From contig NZ_JAOQJC010000020.1 in assembly GCF_025567625.1 (NCBI RefSeq), positions 62,001 to 126,000 on the forward strand: a stretch of 64,000 bases of DNA, given 5' to 3'. The stretch's first letter is position 1. The number at the start of each line of letters is the position of its first letter. The notes below the pieces were generated by a model that was not told the DNA's origin, did no database searches, and saw only the letters and a list, made by a program, of their open reading frames with translations. Positions 17,451-25,576 of this stretch are shown piece by piece. Made by a program: the position numbers and the translations under genes. The stretch comes from Paenibacillus sp. J5C2022 (GTDB lineage Bacteria; Bacillota; Bacilli; Paenibacillales; Paenibacillaceae).

Positions 17451-18458
17451 ATGAGCTTACCAACGACGACTTATAGTATTATAGTGCCTATGTACAATGA
17501 GGAAGCGGTCATCGAGCATACCTACGAGAGGCTGAAGGAAGTGATGGGCCGGACGGGGGAGAGCTACGAGCTGCTCTTCGTGAACGATGGAAGCAAGGAT
17601 CGGACAGTGGAGCTGGTCAGAATGATATGCGAATTCGATCTGCATGTGCGCCTGATCGATTTCTCCCGCAACTTCGGCCACCAGATTGCCATTACGGCCG
17701 GCATGGATCATGCCCAGGGCGAGGCCATCGTCATCATCGATGCGGATCTGCAGGACCCGCCGGAAGTCATCCTGGATATGATCGCCAAGTGGAAGGAAGG
17801 TTATGAGGTCGTATATGGACAGCGGTTGAAGCGGAAAGGCGAGACCGTATTCAAGAAGCTGACGGCGATGGCGTTCTACCGGTTGCTCAGGAGTATGACG
17901 ACGGTGGACATTCCGATCGATACCGGCGACTTCCGGCTGATCGACCGGAAGGTGTGCGATGTGCTGCGCGGTCTGAAGGAGAAGAACCGCTTCGTACGTG
18001 GCCTGATCAGCTGGATCGGCTTCCGTCAGACAAGTGTGGAGTATGTGCGGGAAGAACGGTTCGCGGGCGAGACGAAATATCCGCTGCGCAAAATGCTGCG
18101 CTTCGCCATGGACGGCATTACGTCATTTTCGTACAAACCGCTGCGAATCGCAGCGTACCTTGGATTCATGCTGTCGCTTGGCAGCTTCATCTATCTGCTG
18201 ATCGTCGTCTTCCAGCGTTTGTTCACCGAGACGACGGAGGCGGGGTGGGCTTCGCTCATGGCGCTCAGCCTGTTGTTCAACGGGATTATCCTGATCTTGC
18301 TCGGCGTGATGGGGGAGTACATAGGCCGTATTTATGACGAGTCGAAAGGCAGACCGCTTTATATCGTCCGCGATCGCCACGGATATTCTGCGAATGCTTC
18401 GGAAGCCGAGGAGTCATCGCCGATTGAAGCGGAGCGGCTGAAGCATCATGCCCCGTAG
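17451..18458 (+). CDS. Family 2 glycosyltransferase, polyprenyl-phosphate sugar synthase (GtrB/DPM1-like)
   Basis: 335 residues, ATG 17451 after AAGGAGGG. The GT2 domain has YSIIVPMYNEEAVIEHTYER, LFVNDGSKDRT and the DxD-type IIDADLQDPPE near residue 100, then DTGDFRLIDRK. The C-terminal part has two hydrophobic segments (AYLGFMLSLGSFIYLLIVVF and LSLLFNGIILILLGVMGEYI), the GtrB/CsbB/YkoT topology. Such enzymes charge undecaprenyl phosphate with one sugar on the cytoplasmic side. It sits 26 bp after the GT-C fusion gene and overlaps the GtrA gene by 11 bases, so the three form an operon for exporting and using a lipid-linked monosaccharide. Confidence 0.9.
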   Translation: MSLPTTTYSIIVPMYNEEAVIEHTYERLKEVMGRTGESYELLFVNDGSKDRTVELVRMICEFDLHVRLIDFSRNFGHQIAITAGMDHAQGEAIVIIDADLQDPPEVILDMIAKWKEGYEVVYGQRLKRKGETVFKKLTAMAFYRLLRSMTTVDIPIDTGDFRLIDRKVCDVLRGLKEKNRFVRGLISWIGFRQTSVEYVREERFAGETKYPLRKMLRFAMDGITSFSYKPLRIAAYLGFMLSLGSFIYLLIVVFQRLFTETTEAGWASLMALSLLFNGIILILLGVMGEYIGRIYDESKGRPLYIVRDRHGYSANASEAEESSPIEAERLKHHAP

Positions 18459-18870
18459 CGGGGGGATCAAGCAGTTCATTTCGTTTTGTGCGATAGGGCT
18501 GCTGAATACAGCTGTCGATTTTGTCGTATTTGTCATTCTGGTGTGGTTGTCCGTCCATTATGCGGCTGCTCAGGCCATTGCATACCTGGCGGGAATGGTG
18601 TGCAGTTATGTGATGAACAGTGCGTTCACATTCCGTTCGGAAACAGACGTTCCTCGAAGAGAGAGTCTGTTCAGGAAGCTAAGATTCGTCGTATGGAATG
18701 TACTGATGCTGGGTGCGTCGGTAGGTTTGATCGCCATCGCGACGGACGTCGCCGGGTGGCCTCAGCTGTGGAGCAAAGCAGGCGTAACAGGCATAATCGT
18801 GGCGATAAATTTCTATGGCAGCAAGCGTTGGGTTTTTCGGAGTGAAAAAGAAGCCGTGAAAGCGGCATAA
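18448..18870 (+). CDS. GtrA family membrane protein
   Basis: 140 residues with four hydrophobic segments (FISFCAIGLLNTAVDFVVFV; VHYAAAQAIAYLAGMVCSYV; LMLGASVGLIAIA; a final VTGIIVAINFYGSKRWVF). The NSAFTF element after TM2 and the GSKRWVF ending are typical of GtrA. GtrA proteins are thought to flip undecaprenyl-phosphate sugars, or to help do so, with a GtrB partner. The start overlaps the gtrB-like gene by 11 bases. Expected partner: the sugar-lipid made by that synthase is consumed by the GT-C protein encoded at 13624. Confidence 0.88.
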   Translation: MPRSGGIKQFISFCAIGLLNTAVDFVVFVILVWLSVHYAAAQAIAYLAGMVCSYVMNSAFTFRSETDVPRRESLFRKLRFVVWNVLMLGASVGLIAIATDVAGWPQLWSKAGVTGIIVAINFYGSKRWVFRSEKEAVKAA

Positions 18871-18883
18871 AGGGGTGAAGCCG

Positions 18884-19639
18884 ATGCGAAAGTTCGCGGC
18901 TTATCTATTCATTGCAGCGGGTGTACTTATTATCCTCTATCCGAAGGCAAGCCAGTGGTATTATGACCGGCAAGGCGATCAATTGATGGCCGAATGGGAG
19001 GAGGAGTTGGAAGCGGGCGGCACCGCGCAATCGCAATACGACGGCTTGACGGATTTGTTCGCGGATATGGGAAATGGCGAGGATGTGTTTGATGGAGACG
19101 CGATTGATGAATCGGAGGCTTCAGCGTCCTTGGAGCCGGAAGCTTCCGCTGTGGAATCGATCGAGCCGACAGCCACTTCGGGAGATGCTCAGAGCAATGC
19201 GCCGTCCCCTACGACAACTGCCAATACGAGCAAGAAAAGCCAGCAGAACGTCATTGCCCGAATAAAAATTCCAAGCATTAAGCTGAATTTGCCCGTGCTG
19301 GAGGGGGCGACGGAGAAAAATCTGAGAGCCGCCGCGGCGCACTTGAAGGAAACGGCCGGCTTCGGAGAGGTGGGCAACGCAGCCGTTGCCGCGCACCGCA
19401 TGCGGGCCAAGGGCAAGCTGTTCAACCGGTTGAACGAGGTGAAGAAGGGGGACAAAGTGACGATCGAGACAAAGCAGGGTACGTACACGTACACCGTTAC
19501 GGGTACATCAATAGTGGAACCGTCCGATGTATCGGTGTTGAATTACAACAATCGGGACAAGAAGCTGACGCTGATTACTTGCGACCCCGTCGTTGACCCG
19601 ACACATCGCCTCATCGTTCACGCGGAAATGAGCGGCTAG
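18884..19639 (+). CDS. Class D sortase
   Basis: 251 residues; ATG 18884 follows AGGGG at suitable spacing (GTG 18875 lies inside that site). An N-terminal membrane anchor (FAAYLFIAAGVLIILYP) is followed by an acidic, serine- and threonine-rich linker to about residue 120, then the sortase domain: IARIKIPSIKLNLPVLEGAT, the catalytic histidine in NAAVAAHRM, the catalytic cysteine (about 233) in LTLITCDPV and the arginine in THRLIVHAE. It cleaves an LPxT-like sorting signal and attaches proteins to the cell wall. No substrate with a sorting motif is encoded nearby. It sits 13 bp after the GtrA gene, so it is probably co-transcribed with the glycosylation genes, which suggests that glycosylated proteins are also its substrates (inference). 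Confidence 0.88.
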   Translation: MRKFAAYLFIAAGVLIILYPKASQWYYDRQGDQLMAEWEEELEAGGTAQSQYDGLTDLFADMGNGEDVFDGDAIDESEASASLEPEASAVESIEPTATSGDAQSNAPSPTTTANTSKKSQQNVIARIKIPSIKLNLPVLEGATEKNLRAAAAHLKETAGFGEVGNAAVAAHRMRAKGKLFNRLNEVKKGDKVTIETKQGTYTYTVTGTSIVEPSDVSVLNYNNRDKKLTLITCDPVVDPTHRLIVHAEMSG

Positions 19640-19756
19640 AAGGGCGAGGCTGAAGTGGCGAGCAGGCTAGATGGCGCGGCCTAAAGTAGTGAGGCTAGAT
19701 GGCGTGACTAGAGCGAGTGGCTAGATTAGCGAGGCTAGATGTCGTCGCTAAATGGT
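19633..19756. repeat. Degenerate GCTAGATGGCG-type repeats
   Basis: Five irregularly spaced copies of a G-GGCTAGAT core start just inside the end of the sortase gene. No regular period and no coding signal. With the palindromic element that follows they fill most of the 582-bp gene-free interval 19640-20221; 20040-20125 holds nothing further that I can recognise. Confidence 0.45.
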
Positions 19757-19850
19757 CGACGATCCCTGTAAGTTAGTTGTCATGCAGGAGCGGCTGCGGT
19801 GCAATGCGGCTTGGTGGGCAAGTGGGACAATATAACAGAAGTAGTCACTC

Positions 19851-20034
19851 TAACGGTCGCCTTGGACGCTATTTCCCCTTGTTTTCGCACATCTGCTACT
19901 TTAACGGATGCCATGGAGCTTATTTCGAGGGAATCGGCATGTTTTGCGCTCATTTCTTTGAAATAAGCTCATTGGCGTCCGTAAGAAATCAAACGCTGCC
20001 CCAATTCGCGAAATAGCGGCCACTGCGTTCGTTA
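19851..20034. repeat. Nested palindromic element: four copies of one 25-bp unit
   Basis: Two inverted pairs are nested: 19851-19875 with 20010-20034, and 19902-19926 with 19960-19984. All four arms are variants of TAACGGACGCC-TGG-CGCTATTTC. Transcribed RNA could fold into two stacked stems. The structure suggests a dispersed intergenic element; no protein-coding frame fits. Confidence 0.7.
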
Positions 20035-20129
20035 GCCACTCGTCGCGACTTACTGTCGCTTTGCCGTCTAATACATGGGAGATATTGTGATTAGACTATA
20101 TGCGGAGTGCCCATTTTCTCGTGCGACAG

Positions 20130-20158
20130 CACCATCCGCGCATCCCCTTCATATGATA
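20130..20158 (+). promoter_or_regulatory. Sigma-K-type promoter of gerE
   Basis: CACC at 20130-20133, 16 bp, then CATATGATA at 20150-20158. This matches the sigma-K pattern (mACm, 16-17 bp, CATAnnnTA) fully and lies 63 bp before the gerE start. In Bacillus gerE is itself a sigma-K gene. Confidence 0.7.
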
Positions 20159-20221
20159 ATTTGACTGTATCCCTTAACCTTGTTAAACCATAAAAACCCG
20201 GGCAAGGAGGGGTGACAAACT

Positions 20222-20446
20222 TTGAAGGGTAGCGACCACAAGAGCAAGTTTATACTGACGCATCGTGAACGAGAGGTATTCGAGCTGCTGGTACAAGACA
20301 AAACTACAAGGGATATTGCACAACAGCTGTTCATCAGCGAGAAAACCGTTCGCAACCATATTTCGAATGTCATGCAAAAGCTGAACGTTAAAGGTCGTTC
20401 GCAAGCGGTTGTCGAGCTGATTAAGCTTGGGGAGTTGCAAATTTAG
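20222..20446 (+). CDS. gerE: Spore coat transcription regulator GerE
   Basis: 74 residues, the same length as Bacillus GerE, consisting of one LuxR-type helix-turn-helix. Diagnostic stretches are LTHREREVFELLVQDKTTRD, LFISEKTVRNHISNVMQKL and VKGRSQAVVELIKLGEL. TTG start at 20222, with AAGGAGG at 20204-20210. GerE is the last DNA-binding regulator of the mother-cell programme; it activates or represses sigma-K-dependent coat genes. The upstream sigma-K-like promoter agrees. A terminator follows at 20519. It stands alone between a palindromic repeat and an unrelated orphan gene. Confidence 0.95.
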   Translation: MKGSDHKSKFILTHREREVFELLVQDKTTRDIAQQLFISEKTVRNHISNVMQKLNVKGRSQAVVELIKLGELQI

Positions 20447-20518
20447 TAAGTTGGGTCTCTCCATTCTCGTTTGTCAGGGCATTAGCCCTTTCTACATGCT
20501 AATATATGATTCATTTGG

Positions 20519-20554
20519 GAGGCGGCATAGCGATATGCTGTCTTTTTCTTGTGA
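20519..20554 (+). terminator. Rho-independent terminator of gerE (copy 1 of a 36-bp direct repeat)
   Basis: CGGCATA-GCGA-TATGCTG forms a 7-8 bp stem with a GNRA-type loop, followed by TCTTTTTCTT. The whole 36-bp segment recurs exactly at 21539-21574. Confidence 0.75.
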
Positions 20555-20567
20555 TGCGACACCATTA

Positions 20568-20597
20568 TTGGAGCGGCATGTCATCATATGGTACAAT
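20568..20597 (+). promoter_or_regulatory. Candidate sigma-A promoter with extended -10
   Basis: TTGGAG (20568-20573), 18 bp, TACAAT (20592-20597) preceded by TGG. It sits 36 bp before the start of the orphan gene at 20634. Confidence 0.45.
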
Positions 20598-20633
20598 TCG
20601 TCACATAACCTGGCTCTGATCGGAGGGACGCGT

Positions 20634-21479
20634 ATGCCTGCTCCTTTAACTGAAAGAGAAGTTGACCAGTTATTCCAATTATTGAATGCCGAGCAAGGAA
20701 GCTACTTGCAAGGCTACTTGAAGCAAAGCAAAAAAAGCAAATGGCTGGAGAAGCTGGCATGGAAAAAAGGGATCGTGCTGGATGCCCATACATCAATCGA
20801 TGAAATATGGGAACAGTTGAACGACTGGGAACTGAAAGAAATATTGGATGGCGGCTACGGCAATCGCCCTTACAAGTGCGAGTGCGGGATGCCGCTCCGA
20901 TTCTGTTATATCGTACATCACCGTAAGGAGAAAAAAACGTATCGTCTTGGCGAGACATGCTTGGGAAATTACACGCTGATGTCGCCGGAGCTCATTAAGG
21001 ATATTACGAACGGCTTTCATAAAATAGATCTTGAACGTGACGATATACTCCTAAAGCATCAGCAAGGCTGGGAGCTGCCGTCAGAATATCTTGGCTTGCT
21101 TCTGCCTGGGGATATCCAAACCCAGTTGGATCTCGGCCTTCCTCTTTCATCCTCGCAAATGAATAAAATCGAAAAAACGCATCAGCAGGAATTGTTGCAA
21201 AATAGATTGAAGAAACAATTGGACAAAGTAGCTCAACAGAGGAAGAGTCGATCGACATCCTCAGACGAATTCATCACGCTGGAAGAAGTATTATCCAGGC
21301 ATTTGCCGATGCTGAAACAGATACTAGAACATGAAGATAGAATGACAAGTGCAGAAATGCTTGCGAAGTGGAGCAACGTGAAGCAAATGATAAAGGATTT
21401 AAAACGGGGAAAGCCATTCGACTATTCCAAATTCCTGCTTCAAATGTTTGAGTTGTTGTATGAGATGAAGTTGTATTGA
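20634..21479 (+). CDS. Unrecognised protein with a cysteine cluster
   Basis: 281 residues; ATG 20634 with GGAGGG 6 bases upstream. I do not recognise the family. Residues about 82-112 hold YKCECGMPLRFCYIV and LGETCLGNYT, a CxC...C...C cluster that could bind zinc. An N-terminal helical part begins LTEREVDQLFQLLNAEQG, and the C-terminal half is helical and charged, with a coiled-coil-like stretch ELLQNRLKKQLDKVAQQRKS. No signal peptide or membrane helix. Base composition is visibly richer in A and T than the neighbours. The gene has its own promoter and terminator and is bracketed by two identical 36-bp terminator copies, which suggests it arrived as a unit. Function unknown. Confidence 0.8.
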   Translation: MPAPLTEREVDQLFQLLNAEQGSYLQGYLKQSKKSKWLEKLAWKKGIVLDAHTSIDEIWEQLNDWELKEILDGGYGNRPYKCECGMPLRFCYIVHHRKEKKTYRLGETCLGNYTLMSPELIKDITNGFHKIDLERDDILLKHQQGWELPSEYLGLLLPGDIQTQLDLGLPLSSSQMNKIEKTHQQELLQNRLKKQLDKVAQQRKSRSTSSDEFITLEEVLSRHLPMLKQILEHEDRMTSAEMLAKWSNVKQMIKDLKRGKPFDYSKFLLQMFELLYEMKLY

Positions 21480-21538
21480 GAGTCAACAGCAATGCGAGTA
21501 ATCCAGCCCTTGCAAAATACTAATAGGTGTATTCTCCA

Positions 21539-21574
21539 GAGGCGGCATAGCGATATGCTGTCTTTTTCTTGTGA
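21539..21574 (+). terminator. Rho-independent terminator (copy 2 of the 36-bp direct repeat)
   Basis: Identical to 20519-20554, including the GCGA loop and T-rich tail. It ends the orphan gene's transcript and isolates it from the ABC transporter genes downstream. Confidence 0.75.
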
Positions 21575-21702
21575 AATCGTGATTTAGTATCATTTCCCGT
21601 TGCAACAACATGCATATGTGTAAAAAAACGATTCGCTATTATATCGTTTGGCATGGCTGCAAGCACTACAATGAAGACAAATGAGACAACGGGAGGATGA
21701 GT

Positions 21703-22671
21703 ATGCAGCAAGCGAATATTGATCAGTCTTACCAGCCGCTGCTGAAGAAACGGAAAGAGAACGCATTCAAACGGTTTATCAAGCAATGGGACGTGCAGTT
21801 GATGGTATTTCCCGGCATTATTCTCGTTTTTATTTTCTCTTATATTCCGATGTACGGCGTTATTACCGCTTTCATGGATTACGATCTATTCACCGGAGCG
21901 CGGATTTTCGAGAACGATTGGGTAGGGTTCAAGCATTTTGAGCGTTTCTTTAACGCCCCGGAGTTCGAACGGCTCATTCGGAATACGATCATCATCAGTT
22001 TGCTGAAATTTATTGTGGGATTTCCGGCGCCGATTATTCTGGCCTTGCTGTTGAATGAAATACGACATCTGATCTTCAAGCGCGTCGTACAGACGATCAC
22101 TTATCTGCCTTACTTCCTGTCCTGGGCGATTGTCGGCGGGATGGTAATGGCGATGCTGTCTACGGAGAACGGCAGTGTCAATATGCTGCTGCAAGGACTA
22201 GGGTTTATCGACGAACCGATCAATTATCTGGGCGAGCAGAAATACTTCTGGTCCATTCTGGTCACGACGAATGTATGGAAGGACATCGGCTTCAACTCAA
22301 TCGTCTTCCTGGCGGCAATTGCGGGGGTTGACCAGCATCTGTATGAAGCGGCCGACATCGACGGGGCGAGCAAGTTCAAGCAGATCTACCTGATTACTTT
22401 GCCGTCAATTATGCCGGTAGTCATTATTTTCATGATTCTGGCGATTGGAAACCTTCTCAATGCAGGCTTTGAAGATATTCTGATTCTGGCGACGAATCCG
22501 GGACTCAGACCGGTATCGGATGTCATCGATGTGTATGTGTATCGGGTCGGACTTGGCTCCCACCGCTATTCGTATGGTGTTGCTATCGGCTTGTTCAGGG
22601 CGGTTGTCGGCATTATCCTGCTGACGATAGCGAATTACTTGGCGCGAAGATCGGGGAACAGCTTGTGGTAG
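21703..22671 (+). CDS. ABC sugar transporter permease, LplB family
   Basis: 322 residues; ATG 21703 lies 6 bases after GGGAGG, whereas ATG 21697 touches it. Six hydrophobic segments, from WDVQLMVFPGIILVFIFSY to FRAVVGIILLTIANYLARR. The permease EAA loop is EAADIDGASKFKQIYLITLP, where the ATPase docks. Sequence and length match LplB/YtcP-type permeases, which import oligosaccharides or polysaccharide breakdown products. First gene of an apparent operon: permease, permease, two lipoproteins, response regulator, histidine kinase. No ATPase gene is present; such systems usually share a general MsmX-type ATPase encoded elsewhere. Confidence 0.93.
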   Translation: MQQANIDQSYQPLLKKRKENAFKRFIKQWDVQLMVFPGIILVFIFSYIPMYGVITAFMDYDLFTGARIFENDWVGFKHFERFFNAPEFERLIRNTIIISLLKFIVGFPAPIILALLLNEIRHLIFKRVVQTITYLPYFLSWAIVGGMVMAMLSTENGSVNMLLQGLGFIDEPINYLGEQKYFWSILVTTNVWKDIGFNSIVFLAAIAGVDQHLYEAADIDGASKFKQIYLITLPSIMPVVIIFMILAIGNLLNAGFEDILILATNPGLRPVSDVIDVYVYRVGLGSHRYSYGVAIGLFRAVVGIILLTIANYLARRSGNSLW

Positions 22672-22701
22672 TACGTACAGGAATTGAGGAGGCGGTATCG
22701 G

Positions 22702-23598
22702 TTGAAACGAATTGGCTTCAGTGACCGGGTCATGATCAGCATTATCTATATTGCATTAATCTTGCTTTCATTCAGCGCATTATATCCGTTTTGGAACTCG
22801 CTAGTCGTCTCATTAAATGTCGGGATCGATACTTCGAAAGGCGGAATCGTGTTCTGGCCAAGGGAATTTACGCTGGAAAACTATAAAATCATTCTGGGCG
22901 ATGACAAATTGCTCAACGGGTTTGCCGTCTCGATTGCGCGTACAGTCGTTGGCACCATTTCCGCCATTATTATGACTTCCATGCTCGCCTACGGGATGTC
23001 GAAAAGCCATTTGATGGGTCGAAAGTTTTATATGATTTTCTTCGTATTCACGATGTATTTCGGAGGCGGATTGATTCCGACCTTCCTGCTTATACGCTCA
23101 CTCGGCATGATGAATACGTTCGCCGTATTCATTATCCCTGCCTTGATCAGCGTGTGGAATATGATCATCTTCCGGACGTTCTTCAAGAGCCTCCCTGTCG
23201 GACTGGAGGAATCCGCTCAGATTGACGGCTGCAGCATATGGGGGATATATATTCGCATTATCTTGCCCTTATCCGGCCCGGTCATTGCAACGTTGTCCTT
23301 GTTCACAGCGGTGGCGCATTGGAATGACTGGTTCCTTCCAAGCATCTACATTACGGATCGGGAGCTGATTCCGATACAGACCATTCTGCGGGAAACGCTG
23401 AACGCCAACATTGTGACGGATATGGTCGGCGTAATGGATACGGCTTCGGTGACCAATATGCAGCGGAGCCAGCAGTTTACTTCCAAATCGCTGACGATGG
23501 CGATGATGATGGTCGTGACGCTGCCGATCATTGCGGTATATCCGTTCCTGCAGAAGTACTTCGTCAAGGGCGTCATGATCGGATCGTTGAAGGAATAG
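22702..23598 (+). CDS. ABC sugar transporter permease, LplC family
   Basis: 298 residues from TTG 22702, 8 bases after GAGGAGGC; the TTG at 22684 overlaps that site. Six hydrophobic segments, with the CUT1-type EAA loop EESAQIDGCSIWGIYIRIIL and the typical C-terminus FLQKYFVKGVMIGSLKE. It forms the second half of the membrane channel with the LplB-like partner 30 bp upstream. Substrate is unknown but probably a complex carbohydrate, judging from the paired solute-binding lipoproteins and YesN/YesM regulators that follow. Confidence 0.93.
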   Translation: MKRIGFSDRVMISIIYIALILLSFSALYPFWNSLVVSLNVGIDTSKGGIVFWPREFTLENYKIILGDDKLLNGFAVSIARTVVGTISAIIMTSMLAYGMSKSHLMGRKFYMIFFVFTMYFGGGLIPTFLLIRSLGMMNTFAVFIIPALISVWNMIIFRTFFKSLPVGLEESAQIDGCSIWGIYIRIILPLSGPVIATLSLFTAVAHWNDWFLPSIYITDRELIPIQTILRETLNANIVTDMVGVMDTASVTNMQRSQQFTSKSLTMAMMMVVTLPIIAVYPFLQKYFVKGVMIGSLKE

Positions 23599-23687
23599 GA
23601 GCAGGCGTTGCTCATTTAACATCGGTTTCAGGCGTTTTATCGCGCTGAACATATATTAATACTTTGTGGAGAGGGGATTAAGCCAGT

Positions 23688-25385
23688 ATGAAGAAATTGA
23701 AGAAGCCGTTCATGCTCGCCGTCGCAGTGGTATTGATGATGGCAACCGTACTTGTCGGCTGCAGCGGCAATAACGGCAATGAATCAGAGCCGACACCGAC
23801 GAAGGAGCCGCAGGAGAATAAGACGTCAGGCAATGGCGACAAGAAAGAAGATCCTGCAAGCGACAAGTGGGTGCTTGGCGAGAAGCCGTTCAAATTTTCC
23901 GCTTATGCTCATTATCCGAACGACTTTCCCGATTGGGAGACGACACCCTTCGGCAAATGGCTGAAGGAAGAAAAGCAAGTGGAGGTAGACGTCGTGAAAG
24001 CAGGCGGACAGCATGTGGCGAAGCTTGCGACGATGATGTCAACGGGCGAGCTGCCGGATCTGATCTGGACCGACCGCTTCCATCCTGAGATGGATCGCTT
24101 GAGAGAAGCGGGCAAGCTGGTTGCATTCGACGAGTATTTGGACAAGTATCCCAATCTGAAGGAATGGATGGGCGATGATCTGAACATGCTTCGCCATGAA
24201 GACGGCAAGTTGTATCAGTTCCCGAATTGGTACACGTCTCAGCCTAACGGCAGCGCAGGTTATGTGGTCAACAAGAAAATTTATGAAGAGCTCGGCAAGC
24301 CGCCATTGAATACAACAGACGATCTGTATGCGTATTTGCAGGCTGTGAAGGAAAAGTACGGTGACAGCATTGTTCCGTTCGAGCCGGACCGCGCTCAAGA
24401 CGCGAATGGACTAGGCGTACTGTATACGGCATTCGGAGAAGACAAGGAAGCCTTGTATTCATACTTGAACCGGAGCATATTGTCCGTGCCGAAAGGCGAT
24501 AAGCTGACCAATCTGCTGGATGATCCCATATTCCGTGAAGCGCAGAAGTATATTGCCAAGCTGTACCGCGAGAAGCTGATCTCGCAGGAAGCATTCAACC
24601 AGACGCGGGATCAGGTGGAAGAGAAGATTATGTCTGGACGCGTCGCGGTATATGCTGCCGCCAATCCGGCGCAATTCACTTCAACAGCTCACTACGAGAT
24701 GATCAAGAACGATCCGGATAGCGGATACTTCATGATCAAGCCCATTCATAAGCCGGGTCTTGATCAAGACAAGATTAAAGCAGGCACATACACTTCCTTT
24801 GGCTGGAACGCAGCATACATTACGACGGCAGCGGAAGATCCGGAAGCGCTCTTTGCTTTCCTTGATTTCATGACAAGTCCTGAAGGGATGAACGTACAGT
24901 TCTTCGGACCGGAAGGTTTGTATTGGGATGGCTTCGACGAGGACGGACTGCCGAACTTCACGGAAAATTACGACCAAGAGAAAGTTTCAAAGTTTGATCC
25001 CGACAACTCTCAAATTATGCTGGTCGGCAATACGGCGTACATTAATCCTGCCAAATACAAGTACATGAAGACTTTGCCATTCGAAGAGCAGGATTGGACA
25101 ACGAAGTATATGCAAACCATAACTTTGCCTTCGCAAGCGAATGTAACGGAATTCGTCGGGCTTGACCCGGCGCCGGACTCCGATGAAGGCATTATTAAAA
25201 CGTCGGTCGATGAAATATTTCTGGAGTATTACACCAACTCCGCTACTGCAAGCAGCGATGAGGAAGTAGATAAAATATTGGATAAGGGAAGCCAGGCGCT
25301 GAAAGATGCCGGATATGACAAGCTTCTGGAATGGCGCTCAGCGAAGTGGCAGGAGAACCTGAAAACATTGAGCGGAAACGAATAG
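23688..25385 (+). CDS. Extracellular solute-binding lipoprotein, LplA-like
   Basis: 565 residues with a lipoprotein signal (VAVVLMMATVLVGC, lipidated cysteine about residue 25), a low-complexity E/T/P linker, then a family-1 binding fold: ELPDLIWTDRFHPEMDRL, YQFPNWYTSQPNGSAGYVVN, FGWNAAYITTAAEDPEALF and PEGLYWDGFDEDGLPNFT. Length and motifs match the large LplA/YtcQ-type sugar-binding proteins. ATG 23688 follows GAGAGGGG. A second, paralogous lipoprotein gene lies 192 bp downstream after a strong hairpin, which probably adjusts expression of what follows. Confidence 0.93.
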   Translation: MKKLKKPFMLAVAVVLMMATVLVGCSGNNGNESEPTPTKEPQENKTSGNGDKKEDPASDKWVLGEKPFKFSAYAHYPNDFPDWETTPFGKWLKEEKQVEVDVVKAGGQHVAKLATMMSTGELPDLIWTDRFHPEMDRLREAGKLVAFDEYLDKYPNLKEWMGDDLNMLRHEDGKLYQFPNWYTSQPNGSAGYVVNKKIYEELGKPPLNTTDDLYAYLQAVKEKYGDSIVPFEPDRAQDANGLGVLYTAFGEDKEALYSYLNRSILSVPKGDKLTNLLDDPIFREAQKYIAKLYREKLISQEAFNQTRDQVEEKIMSGRVAVYAAANPAQFTSTAHYEMIKNDPDSGYFMIKPIHKPGLDQDKIKAGTYTSFGWNAAYITTAAEDPEALFAFLDFMTSPEGMNVQFFGPEGLYWDGFDEDGLPNFTENYDQEKVSKFDPDNSQIMLVGNTAYINPAKYKYMKTLPFEEQDWTTKYMQTITLPSQANVTEFVGLDPAPDSDEGIIKTSVDEIFLEYYTNSATASSDEEVDKILDKGSQALKDAGYDKLLEWRSAKWQENLKTLSGNE

Positions 25386-25408
25386 AAAGAGAATAAGAAC
25401 ATTAGTTC

Positions 25409-25437
25409 TATCCCAAGGAGTGCGACTCCTTGGGATA
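25409..25437 (+). terminator. Perfect 13-bp hairpin after the first lipoprotein gene
   Basis: TATCCCAAGGAGT and ACTCCTTGGGATA flank a 3-base loop. The T-rich stretch follows only about 10 bases later, so it may act as an attenuator or mRNA stabiliser rather than a full terminator. Confidence 0.6.
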
Positions 25438-25576
25438 CCTCCATGTTTTCACAAAATAGGTAGTGATTAGAGAGAGCATATTCGATATGATAGAGTTGTA
25501 TTGCCTAAAAGTGCGTGATCAAAAGTGGGCTTTTTGAACAACCTCTAGAAGATGGAAGCGGCATGGAGGGGATTCT

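Noticed and set aside
15997-17463. Minus-strand 488-codon frame across the GT-C gene
   Set aside because: Composition is that of an antisense shadow (H, R and Q-rich), with no motifs.
21648-21672. TTGGCA/TACAAT as promoter of the permease operon
   Set aside because: Only 13 bp between the elements, too short for sigma-A.
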